Source: Acanthochlamys bracteata
Lineage: Eukaryota; Streptophyta; Magnoliopsida; Pandanales; Velloziaceae
Length of the DNA: 64,000 nucleotides
Assembly (NCBI GenBank): GCA_019914995.1
Contig: CM034128.1
Location: 6,822,501 to 6,886,500, forward strand
Reading direction: 5' to 3'
Shown here: piece after piece, positions 1 to 10,364 of the stretch
Layout: each line of letters opens with the position of its first letter
Position numbering within the stretch: the stretch's first letter is position 1
Notes under the pieces: model-generated
What the model was told of the DNA's origin: nothing
The model's database searches: none
Seen by the model: the letters and a program-made list of their open reading frames with translations, nothing else
Program-made: the position numbers and the translations under genes

Positions 1-3000
1 AACGAATCCTCTATCAAAATTTGTGATCATGTGTCTGCGATTTGAGGCCTTCCAGGCCTCCTTACTCACTTGACTTACAATGAATCCAACTTGCTCTATC
101 TTCTAACAAAGTGCATCGTAGATTTCCCTCCCAAACTTCCTGTAAGAAGCTTTTCTCATTATACTGTTGGTGCTGTGCCATCCCTTCTAATGATATTATA
201 CACTTCAAATATTATGAGAATACTGATAACAAATAGCTACATAGACTTACATCTTAAAAGCATTGCCCTCAACAATTTTGAAACTTGATAAAAAAAACAC
301 TGAAACACAGTCTAGATGCACTGCTAAACAATATTCACCCTCAAATCGTTACAAAAGAAAATCCTAGCAATTTGACATCCCTTGGTGAATTTCTAAGAAT
401 GAAAAAGCATGTCGACTGCCATGTGCTTTAGATAAGCAACTGAAACAGATTATGTCCATTAAGAACATTCAGCATCTGACTTAGATAACGCAGATTAAAC
501 TAGAACTAAGTAATGTCAATAACAAAATTTAGATGAGCAAGTTATATAGCTCTTTCTATAATAGAGAAATAATAAGATTCATAAGAGACCAAGGAGGTGA
601 AGATCAAGGAAAAATTAAAGAGATACAAATAATAAAGATGAGAGTTCCATGATAAAACTAGTGGAATAGACACAAGCCAGATTGCGAGCTACTGAATTAG
701 AAAGTCAAGTTGAATGAGTAGGGTGCTGAGTTTCGAAGAGGTACAATAACTTTTGACTAGAAGCTAATTAAGTTTAGCAATGCTTTTGAAGCTCATTACA
801 CCGGAACATTAGACATGATCATATCGCCTATTATGGAAACCGAAAAAGCTTTTGGTAGGCTTATTTAACCCCAACAGACATGTAATAGTCCACGTTTTGC
901 ATGCATGTTCATCACAACATGCTACTCATATTTCACAATATAATTGACCTTTCAGCTAATCTAAAGCACTTCTTAGTCACAGAATCCACCTGAGGCACCG
1001 TCCGGTTTTATCCTTCCCACCTGCTTCGTATGAGTGATATAACAATTACTCAAATCACTTAGCATCAATCATCCATGATAGTAGAAAGAACTTCTGTCTT
1101 GTTCCTATATTTGTCGATTCCTACCATAATATCACTATTAATAATGTTTTGCCTGAAATGCACTCTACATAGTAAGTCTTACATCTACAAAAGCCAGACC
1201 TCGTTTAGTTCTACAGTTTTTCTATATAGTTCAAGGCTTCAAGCTAAAAGTGGTCTTTGCTTCTGATTCATCCAGAAGAATATTATCACTAACAAAAGGC
1301 ATTTACCACTATATACACATTTTTATATATACAAGGCACAAAATTAAAGTTTCAAAGAGGAAAGTTGGTGTATATGCATTGTGTAGCAACATTTCTATGT
1401 CTCATATGAAAGAGAGGCAGACATCACGTGCAATCATGTCCCCTTTCTTCCAAGACTATGAAAAACTTGAAGGGACATCGGTTCTGCACATATAGAAAGC
1501 AAGAGAGCATTTGATGTTGGGTATACAACAAGTCACTAAATTCATAGATGCTGAATTGAGAAAGACTAGAGCTGCAAAACTAAGAAACAGGACTAATAGT
1601 ATAGGGCTTCAATGTTCCAATGTGACAAAAAATAAATAACAAAGATGACTATCATCATTCCAAAATTCAGCTTCAACAAAAAGTCATCTCCATGGAGCTT
1701 TCGATCAAAAGTGGCAGTCCTCAAGATCCATACTGTAGGAAATCTGTTCGACTTATATTCAAGACAAATAGGAATTCGAATTGGTGTAAATTTCATGAAG
1801 AGAGTACTAATGTTTGGGCCTTCAAAGTCTTCAAATAGTAATTTATTTTAGTAATGAAAAGAAATTCCTAAACATTAAGTTGGGTTACCATGAGCAATTA
1901 GAACAAAATACCCTAGATGATGCTCAAAAAGTCAAACCTGGTCTTGGTTGGCAGAGTTGTAAGCAACACACAAAGGGAAGCCTCCATGAAGACCAACTCT
2001 GTTCCCCACTTGGCAATTTTCTCTGACAAAAACATTATGTGTAGTAATCCGTTTTAAGCATGCACCAGACGGATATACCAAACTGAGTCAAATAGAATGC
2101 TCCATATTATGATTAGCTCCATACGCATAGCTTGATGTGGTCATCCTTTGTTCTTCACTTAGGTATACTACATGCAATTCTGTATGTTGCACAAACTTCC
2201 CCAGTTTTCTTTCTCTCATATCATAAAACGAAAAGGATGAAATTCTTAAAATAAAATTACCTACTGTATTAGATATGCTTGATACATTCATACACTTGAA
2301 TTCACACAAGCGCACAGAGGAACACGCACATATACACTGTTGTGGTTGTTGTTGTTTTTAGTTTTATTTTTATTTTTATAATATTTATTTCTTTTTGAAA
2401 AGAAGCATCTACACAAAGTTAAAATAATCAATTGCCGTCACAGAAGCATGCCTGCAACAACACGTGCACATAAAATACAACATATCAAGGAGCATGAAAC
2501 ATAACAACAAATTCAACGCAAGAACCTAGCAGTACAGCATGCCAAATGCAATGAACTCATACATTAGCTTCAATTCCTGAGAGTATTTCAACAGCAAGCC
2601 AATAAAATTAGTGACTTCAGTATCTCTCTATATTGATTGTAAAACTCTTTTCTCATAAACTTCTCCATAACAAGCATGCAAAGGAGCACTCCCATCATCT
2701 AAACCATTCAATTCATCTTTGAAACCTTGTATGTGATTTCATATCAGCCCTAAAATATACAAGAACCCTGTACTAATATACCCTCTTGGCATGACTTGTC
2801 CATAGATACCAATCAAATCAAATGTTTACCGGCAAACAGTTTGCCCATGATCAAGAGGCCACATCAGCTTTCACCACTTGTCTTTCAGTTGTCTGTCTTT
2901 CTTTCATCAATTGAAACAACAGACGGAACAAGGATTGGAAATAAAAAATCAATCAATTATCAAAGTATGAAAACGAAAAGGAAAATCACTCTCCATAAAC

Positions 3001-3090
3001 CAGATAACACAATCCTGAACATGTAATCGATCTTTAGAAGAAAACGAAGAAACACAAATAATAAAGAGAGAACATTTATTAAGAGCAAAC
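1..3090 (-). other. Intron 1 of the PRR gene (part)
   Basis: The first 3.09 kb follow the donor of PRR exon 1. I searched by eye on the minus strand for the rest of the receiver domain and for the CCT domain and found neither. On the plus strand, about 590-830 reads like a worn coding stretch (a leucine/glutamate-rich segment with several stops), but I could not assign it. Everything else is AT-rich and non-coding in appearance. Confidence 0.5.
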
Positions 3091-3274
3091 CTTTATAACC
3101 ACATTTCTGAAGCAGAGCAGTGATGATCTTCTGAGTTGATTCATCGTCTTCCACAAGCAACACTCTCACCGGAACCTGCAAAGGTAACATTCCTTGTTTA
3201 ATTTCTTCTTCTTCCTCAGCGCCGCCGGAGCAGTTGGTTTTGGTTCCTACCACCACCACTTCCTCTCCACTCAT
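3091..3274 (-). CDS. Pseudo-response regulator (PRR clock protein), first exon only; gene continues off the left edge
   Basis: PRRs are nuclear transcriptional repressors of the plant circadian clock, with an N-terminal receiver-like domain and a C-terminal CCT domain. This exon encodes 61 residues: an acidic low-complexity leader, then the first beta strand and helix of the receiver domain (VRVLLVEDDEST, then ALLQKCGYK). The chosen ATG is at 3274; an ATG at 3322 is in frame but adds a hydrophobic Cys-rich stretch unlike the family. The exon ends in phase 1 with a clean donor (AAAG then GTTTGC), which is where PRR genes usually break before the V-A-A of the receiver. The glutamate that replaces the phospho-acceptor aspartate and the CCT domain are not seen in the remaining 3 kb, so they should lie beyond position 1. 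The clade (PRR5/9/95 versus PRR3/7/37) cannot be fixed from this exon. Confidence 0.85.
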
Positions 3275-3493
3275 GATTTCTACAACACACAACACGCAAC
3301 AACAATACAACCAAAAAAACAAAATTTCTCTACGACGACGAAAGAAATCTTTTCCTGTCTGTGTTCAGCTGCATTGTTATTGGAAGTAGTTGTTCCTTTC
3401 GTTCTAGAAAGCTCGAGATTTTTTTTATTTTGGATCTACAAAACCTGCTGCACAAGTGATCGGTAGCAGCCGCAAAACAAGGGGCACCACGAA

Positions 3494-3502
3494 GAAATAT
3501 CT
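3494..3502 (+). promoter_or_regulatory. Evening-element-like site (GAAATATCT)
   Basis: Contains the short AAATATCT core, about 220 bp upstream of the PRR start codon. MYB-like clock factors of the CCA1/LHY/RVE group bind AAAATATCT and its shortened forms. On its own it is weak; it matters because of the neighbouring sites at 3597 and 3787. Confidence 0.45.
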
Positions 3503-3596
3503 CCACGTCACGCGGCGGGGATAAGAAACTCGAAGCTTGTTGTACCCACGAGAGTGGGACCCACATCCAAATCAAAATCTCTGTTTCCTGAGAAGA

Positions 3597-3605
3597 AAAA
3601 TATCT
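3597..3605 (+). promoter_or_regulatory. Canonical evening element AAAATATCT
   Basis: Exact nine-base evening element about 325 bp upstream of the PRR ATG. In Arabidopsis this element is bound by CCA1/LHY and RVE proteins and gives evening-phased expression; PRR5 and PRR9 promoters are known targets. Its presence fits circadian control of this gene. Confidence 0.65.
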
Positions 3606-3705
3606 TCTCCTGTGCCAATTGGAGCACTGTATCTGGCCATTTGGAGCACTGCTTGTGGTGATATTCAAACGTGAGGATTTATTTAAAGTAGAATCAGTAG
3701 AGGGA

Positions 3706-3711
3706 CACGTG
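3706..3711 (+). promoter_or_regulatory. G-box CACGTG upstream of PRR
   Basis: Palindromic CACGTG about 430 bp upstream of the PRR start codon. G-boxes are bound by bHLH (PIF) and bZIP (HY5) factors and often accompany evening elements in light- and clock-controlled promoters. Confidence 0.5.
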
Positions 3712-3786
3712 TTTGGTGGAGAGTGCTTGGTCAGTTTGTGGTGGTGGTGGTGGTGAGGGTAGAACAAGTGCGACCGAATATAAGAG

Positions 3787-3794
3787 AGATATTT
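3787..3794 (-). promoter_or_regulatory. Short evening-element core (AAATATCT on minus strand)
   Basis: AGATATTT on the plus strand, about 515 bp upstream of the PRR ATG. It is the third AAATATCT core within 300 bp and in the opposite orientation to the other two. Confidence 0.4.
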
Positions 3795-3805
3795 GTTTGT
3801 GAATT

Positions 3806-5035
3806 GTTAAGAGGCTGTTTGGTTCAGCTTTTTTTAATAAAATTTTTTAATTTTTAATTTTATATTTTTAATATATATTTTATAAATATATAAAAAATTT
3901 ATTTAAAAATTTAAAAAATGTAAAAAAATTTTACAAAATGAGATTTTTTTATTACATATTTTTAATATTTTTTAAAATTAAAAAAATAAAATTTATTTTT
4001 TAAAATAAATAAAAATATTTTTTATTTTATAAAAATTTTATTTTATAAGTAATTCTAACGGCCCCTCACGCTACAAAAACCAGAATAAGCTAGCAATACT
4101 GGAGGCAAGGACTTTGCTAATTGAATTAACCAACTCAGGGCAGGGTTACATTGCCACGAGGCAAGGACTTACATCAAGTGTTGCAAGTGCTATGTAATCT
4201 TCGGGTCTCTAAAGAATTGCTGAGCTGAATGTATACATTAAATTCAGGATACGTTTGAAAGTATTTTAAAATAATTTTTTTAAAATAAAAAATATTTTTA
4301 TTATTTTTTAAAAAATAAATTTTAATTTTTGACTAAAAAAATAATAATAAAAAATAATAATAAAATCTTACTACGTAAATTTTTTCATATTTTTTAAATT
4401 TTTAAATAAATTTTTTAAATATTTATAAAAATATATTTAAAAATATAAAATGAAAAAATAAAACGAAGTTTTTAAAAAACGCTTTCCCAAACGCCTCTAG
4501 TCATTTTGATTTTGTATTTTGTCCGGTCCGGGACAGAGAATTTGACAATATCAGTCTTTGATAAAAGAAAATCAGAATTAGCTATACTCTTCGTAATAAA
4601 TCATTTTCATAATTTTGTTCGTAGATAGGGTCAAATAATAACCAAAACAATTTATTGGTACATACATAGATTTTGAAAATTATCACTATGCTAGCTCTAG
4701 AAAATAAAATCAATTTCTATCGGCTACTTTGTAAAGAAGAGAAGTAGGAAAGCGGGACTACTTTTGAAATAAAGATTTTATAAAATAAAAGATATTTTTA
4801 TTTTATTTTAAAGTATTTTTAAATAAAAATTTTATAAAATAAAAAATATTTTTATTCTATTTTAAAAGTAAATTATACTTATTTTATTTTAAATAAATAA
4901 TAATAAATTTTATAATATAAATTTTTTTACATTTTTAAATTTTAAAATAAATTTTATAAAATTTTACAAAAATTTTATTAAAAAATATAAAATAAAATAA
5001 ATTGTTGGAATAAAATGAAACGCATTCGAGGCTGA
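3806..5035. repeat. AT-rich MITE remnants (at least two, probably three)
   Basis: The block is almost pure A/T and holds no gene. The clearest unit is about 4243-4499, whose right end reads, in reverse complement, AGGCGTTTGGGAAAGCG; an inner segment around 4365 (AATCTTACTACGTAAATTTTT) recurs at 15490, 35765 and, inverted, at 41440. 3811-4065 has a related inner segment in the opposite direction (about 3935), and 4750-5035 a more worn one. Confidence 0.5.
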
Positions 5036-5205
5036 TAATTTAGATTCTTGGTTTGGTTGGTTTTCTCGTACTGATAATTTGGTATTGTGGGAAAATATAT
5101 TGTACTGTATTTGTACATGCAAATGTGTCTTCCGTTGTATTCTGATTTGTTGTTGTGTGATGTGACGTCATTGCAATTTACGCTGTATTTGGATGAAAGG
5201 TTCAT

Positions 5206-5400
5206 AAGAAAGTAGAAGTAGAAAGAAAGAAAAAGATAGTAAAAGAAGAAAAAGAAAAGAAAAAAGAAAAAGAAAGGAAAGAAGAAAACTGTGATAGTGT
5301 TTGGATAAATTAGTAAAGAGAAAGAAGTATAAGAGTAAATTGTGTTTGGATTAGAAGAGGAACGAAAGAAAAATTATAAGAAAAAGATAAAAAAAGCCTT
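5206..5400 (+). repeat. Purine-rich low-complexity tract
   Basis: An A/G run made of short GAAA, AAGAAA and GAAAA units, followed by a second segment beginning GTGTTTGGATAAATTAG, which looks like one end of a MITE. No open frame of note. Confidence 0.4.
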
Positions 5401-5574
5401 TATACATGTAATTCTTTATAATAATTAAAAAAAGATAAAAATGCATAATTTTGTTTACGTTTTTGTTTAAAATTTTAAATCTTATTTTTTATTTTGCGCA
5501 AAATACTAAAATTTTTTTTTTCAATTCAGCCACTATTATAAAAAATTAGAAACAGTCAATACAAAAATGTCTTC

Positions 5575-5830
5575 AATTTACTTCAATATTATTAATAAAA
5601 ATGAGCTACAAACCATGATCTTACAGTTGCGAGTGACATCATCAACATGATAGAAATACTACAAGTGAAAAACCAGCTTTTGGAAATGCAGACTCCATTT
5701 TCAGTACGAATAGATCCGATTGTGCAAGTGAAGAACCAGCCTTTGGAAATATAGACTCCATTAGTGACAACTATCAACAAAGAAAACGACAAGCCAATAT
5801 CTCCCCACAGTCATTTCACATAACCACCCT
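5575..5830 (+). other. Unassigned coding-like remnant with an internal repeat
   Basis: Two related segments about 80 bp apart (about 5666 and 5729) both encode a peptide of the form P-A-F-G-N-x-D-S-I on the plus strand, preceded by S-E-K or S-E-E. The frame runs through both copies to about 5830. The similarity at peptide level suggests a former coding repeat, perhaps from a transposon ORF. I do not recognise the family. Confidence 0.25.
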
Positions 5831-6239
5831 TTTATTTTATTATGTATTTTTTTGAGATATACAGGCGTTGCTCTCATTAATAAAAGAAACAATTGTGTCA
5901 TGGAGACATGACAACAAGATATGAGTACAACATTACAAGAAGGCTGCTAGTAATCTACACAGAAAGTAAGCAAAAGAATAAGATAGTAGAATAAGGGTTA
6001 AGCATACATTTGAGTTTGTTAAATTGTCAAGAGAAATTTCAAGTTTGCATCAATCACAAAAAATACATACCAAAATCAAAATAAGGATGGTTTAAAAAAA
6101 TACAATCTCCAGCTAGAACAAAGCTCAAATTTTATCTATGTAAAAAGTTGATATTACAATTTAAAAAAAAATTCAACCGTAGATATTCAATATAAGCAGC
6201 AGCAAAATTTATGCAGTTTATCAACATAAAATGCACATT

Positions 6240-6419
6240 GAAAACTAACGGAAGAGATCCCATAAGGATCAGATATCTCAGTAGTACTTGTTGCCTGAGA
6301 TTATAAGAATCTGCACCTTTCTCCTCATATCTACAGTCTTCGCAGTCTCTCTCTCAACTTCCTTCTCATCGGAGTGAAGTTCCTTAACAATGCGCTTGCA
6401 AGTACTTGTCTCATCCATC
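6240..6419 (-). pseudogene. Tubulin-folding cofactor A (TBCA/KIESEL-like) relic
   Basis: On the minus strand, from 6419, the frame reads T-S-T-C-K-R-I-V-K-E-L-H-S followed by E-K-E-V-E-R-E-T-A-K, which matches the N-terminal helix of plant tubulin cofactor A, a chaperone that holds beta-tubulin during folding. Near 6330 one extra base shifts the frame: the main frame ends at a stop about 20 codons on, while the next frame continues the expected family sequence (E-K-G-A-D-S-Y-N-L-R-Q-Q). The start of the protein and everything after that segment are missing, and a conserved-looking K is E. It lies just beyond the last recognisable thioredoxin y exon on the same strand. Retrocopy or genomic fragment cannot be told apart; no poly(A) tail of the right polarity is clear. 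Confidence 0.75.
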
Positions 6420-6566
6420 AATAGTTATTATTGCCAAAAACCTATCATTTCTCAGCAAAAAAAACCATTACAACTTTCACACCTTTGTCTTTAATCAATT
6501 ACATTGATCCTCAACAAAATTCGAAACAAACCAATCGTTTGAGCATCGCGGTAATCATTAGCAATG

Positions 6567-6595
6567 TATAGCAAAAAAAAAAAAAAAAAAAAGAA
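6567..6595 (+). repeat. Poly(A) tract between the TBCA relic and thioredoxin exon 3
   Basis: About 20 consecutive A followed by AAG repeats on the plus strand. It could mark the tail of a plus-strand retrocopy, but no source gene is visible beside it. Confidence 0.4.
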
Positions 6596-6848
6596 GAAGA
6601 AAAGAACAAATCAGCACATTCTGGCTAACTCAATTCAGAGCTAAGCTCAGTGTGGAGAAGTTCTACATACAAAGCGATCGCATGGCTTTCCGTCTTTGAA
6701 AATGATGAATGTGGGCAGAGCTTCAATTTTGTAACGGTTTGCAATGCTTGGATACTTCTCTGTGTCAATCTTCACCTCTTGAATTTTATCTTTTAAAGTG
6801 TTGCCTACTGCTTCACGTATCGGAACCATGAATTGACATGGGCCACAC

Positions 6849-7831
6849 CTGAGCATTATCATATATATATTAGGTTACAGAAATCACAAAACAATCATGC
6901 AAAGGTTACAAAAAATAACTTACTCAATAGCAATGTAGCATCAGCTTCGGCAATGTATGTTAGTCATATTGCAATGTAGCATCAGCTTCGGCATCAAAAG
7001 AAAAGAACATCACTCATCATAATCTAAAATGCAACTATATTGGTTCCTTGTTTTTAAGCATGAGATAGAATGGATTTGATAGGAACAAACAGAAAAACCC
7101 CTTTACGAGATTGAAAATTCCATATGAGGAAAGGTCAACTGTTGTTATCAAACTGTTAGCTAATTTAGTAATGGATGAACAGAGGAGGTCAAAGTAGCAG
7201 GAGACGGCAAAATGAAATAAGACATTGCAATTGATGCTCCAAAGAAGATTCTTACTAGCGTCTTTAAAAGCAAATAACAGCATTATGATTTCTGACTCGA
7301 GTTTGGCAATTATTAGCTTCTCTATATATTTAGAAGTTTAAAAGAAAGAGGAATCTTCACAATTATCAAGAGAAATCTTGATCTTTGTTATTATTTACAA
7401 TATTGTTCTCAATCCTCCAACTGAAAGGGAAAAAGTAAGTAATAAAGGCAGACACTTGCAGGCGTATGATATGTACATGATATGTGAAAGTAATTTAAGC
7501 TATTGGATTGGACGTAAAGAGGAGTAATGCGCACATAACGAGACAATCCCTACAACCAAAAACGATATTAGCAGGAATTAATTGCCCTTGTAACTAGCAA
7601 GACAGGTGATACCTAAATTTTAAAATCAGATACAAATGTTTTGGTGTGCATCTTCATAATAAAGTAAAGTATCAATGTTCTTTCCAAAACGTCTAAAAAA
7701 TAGCAAATAATGTAATACCAATCAATATCATATACCAATGGTGACAAAAATAGATGCTGGATTAATATCTAAGCCAAGAGTAATCAGCCTTTTACCTTCT
7801 AAGTCAAGTAGGAAAAGCAAGGAGTTCTTAC
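6849..7831 (-). other. Thioredoxin y intron 2
   Basis: Bounded by GTAAGA at 7831 and CTCAG at 6849 on the minus strand. AT-rich; contains a short direct duplication of GCAATGTAGCATCAGCTTCGG at about 6930 and 6972. No other feature seen. Confidence 0.6.
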
Positions 7832-8403
7832 CAAGTAGCATAAAAGTCAACTAGCATAGGCTCATCAGATTTCTCCAACAAGTCATCAAATGAAGAGAAT
7901 GCTTCTTTCTTTGCAGCCACCTAATGAAAGAAGGTATAAATAAATTATACCACATTTCCATCTAAACTATTAATACGAATATAAGAGAATAGTTTCTGCA
8001 TTCAGTGTCAGTATTAACTTGATAGTGAATAACTGAATAAGTTGACTTGAAGTCTCTTTGTAAGAGAAAGGGGTCATCTTATTTTTAATGACATAACTGA
8101 ACCCAAAAAATGGAACATTGTCATCAGAAGAATAGTCCTTGCCATCAATGAAGTGGTACAAGCGTCATCACTAAGTTATACAGAAACCATTTTCAAGGAC
8201 TTCATTTTGTCTAACATTCCGACAAAGAAATTCCTGTACATGAACAAAGTCAATTTTAAAATGCGGATTTGTAAGACATACAGCGACTTAGCTCATGCAG
8301 GTGATGATATATCAGTTATGGACTATGGATACTCAGCATATCAAATTCTTGTTCTTATTTGTCAATGTTCGTGTTAGTAGTGTTGTTAATCTTTTCTCCT
8401 TAA

Positions 8404-9211
8404 GGGTCTGTTTGGATGGAGGAGTAATAAGTAAGAGAAAATAAGAGTAAGATTAAATAAGATAAAATTATTAGGGTGGAAACGAGAATAAGAGTAATAA
8501 TTTAATCTCATCTTGTTTGGATATATCAATAAGATTAATCAAGAGTAAATAATATTCTTGTTTGATAACTGAGAAGTAAGTAAGAGTAATTTTTATAAAA
8601 AGTCAAAAATATCCTTTTATGTTTTTTGTATGTTTTGGTTAAGCAAAAAATATAGTAAGGACATATTTTATGTAGGGCGTGTTTACTAAGTTGGATGAAG
8701 TGGAGTTTTTAGAAGGTAAATTTAACAAATAAAATTAAAAATTAAAAATATTTAATAAAAGATAAAATTAAAAATTAAAAATATTTAATAAAAGATAAAA
8801 TTAAAAATTAAAAATATTTAATAAAAAATAAAATTTTATATTAATTATATATTTATAGTAAGTTTTAAATTTGAATTAAAAAAATTTTTTTATTAATAAA
8901 AGAATTTATTTTAATTTTTATAAGTATTTTATATTAAAAATGAGTTTAAAAGAAGTGGAGTATAAAATGAGTAAATAAAATAAAATGATATGGATATTAT
9001 GGAAATTTTAGTTGTTAGTAGTATCAACATTAATCTTACTCCAGCTTACATCCCACATTGGGGTGTAACGATTTACAGATTAATGAAAATTAATGGAGAG
9101 AAATTTTAATCCTCATTCATCTTATAAGTTTGTTACCAAACGAGAGCAATTGGGAGTAATTAATTCACTTACTCCCAATTGCTCTCCATTGCTCTCGTAC
9201 CAAACAGACCC
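8404..9211. mobile_element. Tourist-like (PIF/Harbinger-type) MITE with 3-bp TAA target duplication
   Basis: Begins GGGTCTGTTTGG and ends with its reverse complement CCAAACAGACCC; both ends are flanked by TAA (8401-8403 and 9212-9214), the signature of PIF/Harbinger elements. It lies in intron 1 of the thioredoxin y gene and has no coding capacity. A second element type is inserted at about 8675. Confidence 0.8.
8675..8965. mobile_element. Second Tourist-like MITE, nested and truncated
   Basis: Starts GGGCGTGTTTAC followed by AAGTGGAGTTTTTAGAAGG, matching the complete element at 60207-60467. The interior (repeated ATATTTAATAAAAGATAAAA) and the right part (AGAAGTGGAGTATA) also match, but the right inverted repeat GGTAAACACGCCC is missing. 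Confidence 0.6.
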
Positions 9212-9859
9212 TAAAAGTAAGGCTTAGTTAACTATGCCTAGATACTTTCCAGAGAGCGAAGCTTATGAAGAAATCAACAACCAACACTTTAGCAATCTGT
9301 AGAGCTTTAATGTAACTAACTAAATCATATTAAAGAAACACAGATTTCCACTCCGTTGCTGGAATCAGAATGAGGATGTTTAACAAGCAAATCGAAAAAG
9401 TAGTTCTACATGTTCCTTGTGGTCTAATGATTAACTAGCAATTCCCAAATGAATAAACACTAATGACAATTGAAACATGTAATCAACCTGTTAAAATAAA
9501 TTTTTCAGCAATTGAATTAGAGAAGTAGAAGAATTAAAAGAACGGTGATTCGTCTCACCTGCAGAGTAATCTGTCGCCGTGACGAAGTACAGAGACGCTG
9601 AGTCGGCACGGCGGCAACTCGGACTGGGGCCTAGAAAGAAGATCCCGACGCAGAGAGCTTGGCTGAGTCGAGAACGACTGAGGGTGCCTGAAATCGGGCA
9701 GTAGCGGATGTCGCGGTGCAGCTGACCCATCTGTTTCCCAAGATTGGGTGAAATGTTTCCTAGGAGAACGACTCGCTTATAAGCGGCGAACGTGTGTGTT
9801 TCACGCTTCAAGTTTGCAAAAGGACAACAGTTATACATTTTAGCAATATAATCCAGTTA

Positions 9860-10340
9860 TCAGAGAGGAAAACAAAGCAACACACAGTCGGCAGCGTGTT
9901 GGAGTAGCACCAGCGCCCTAGAGCAGCGGCGATTCGCAAGCAACGGCGTTGAGGAGGAAGAAATGGCAATTGCGAAGAGCAGCTACACGTCGCTGTTCCA
10001 AGCAGCGGTTGATCTCGAGGAGTGGCCGTATTGATCGCGAGCAACGGCTTTGAGAACGAAGGAACAGCGGTGGCTCGTGGCGGCGATTACTGCGGTGAGG
10101 AAGGAGGGGTTCGCGGCTGAGGAAGAAGATGCTTATTTCGATTTAAAAAGAGAAGGAGATACCGCAGCGAAGACTGGTCGCCGACGAATGGGAGCGAAAG
10201 CGAGCGCGGAGAGCGCGGGGGTGAGCTGAGAGAGCGCGGGAGCGAGCTGGAGCAAGCGCGGAGAGAAGATGCGGGGTTAGGAATGAGAAAACCCCTGGCG
10301 CCAGCGATCTCGACGGTTTTGTCTCTTCCACCCGCGAACA
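9860..10340. other. GC-rich block upstream of thioredoxin y
   Basis: A sharp rise in G+C against AT-rich surroundings, with many CpG and runs such as GCGCGGGAGCGAGC. This would be the promoter and 5' region of the thioredoxin y gene. A 23-codon plus-strand ORF from 9963 (M-A-I-A-K-S-S-Y) is the only open frame of note and has no known match. No TATA box is clear. Confidence 0.35.
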
Positions 10341-10364
10341 GTACTTGTTTTACCCCCTTTCTCT

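Larger units (their letters stand above)
6671..9850 (-). pseudogene. Thioredoxin y (plastid), apparently decaying copy
   Basis: Thioredoxin y is a plastid thiol reductant that supports peroxiredoxin Q and methionine sulfoxide reductase. Three exons fit in phase: exon 1 ends at 9559, exon 2 is 7832-7920 (K-K-E-A-F-S-S-F-D-D-L-L then L-V-D-F-Y-A-T-W), exon 3 is 6671-6848 and carries the redox site W-C-G-P-C, then V-K-I-D-T-E-K-Y-P-S-I-A-N and the cis-proline motif A-L-P-T-F-I-I-F-K-D-G-K. Sites are GTGAG, GTAAG and GTATG donors with AG acceptors. Three faults: in the frame demanded by exon 2, exon 1 has a TAG at 9631-9633 and no Met between it and the next upstream stop; the last exon (normally E-G-A-L-T and a C-terminal helix) is not visible to the left of 6671; read-through of the donor gives only six more codons. 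An unseen alternative first or last exon could rescue the gene. Confidence 0.75.

Noticed and set aside
2088-2315. ORFs within the PRR intron (for example 75 codons on the minus strand at 2088-2315)
   Set aside because: None encodes the receiver-domain continuation or a CCT domain and the residues show no family pattern; AT-rich intron DNA yields such frames by chance.
6567-6595. Poly(A) tract as the tail of the TBCA relic
   Set aside because: The relic is on the minus strand, so its tail would be poly(T) on the plus strand and to its left; polarity and side are both wrong.
9491-9838. 115-codon minus-strand ORF over thioredoxin y exon 1
   Set aside because: Its frame does not join exon 2 in phase; the frame that does join shows the stop at 9631. 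It is a shadow frame of the GC-rich leader.
10143-10331. 62-codon ORF rich in Arg, Ala and Ser in the GC-rich block
   Set aside because: Composition follows the CpG-rich DNA; no splice link to any exon and no known domain.
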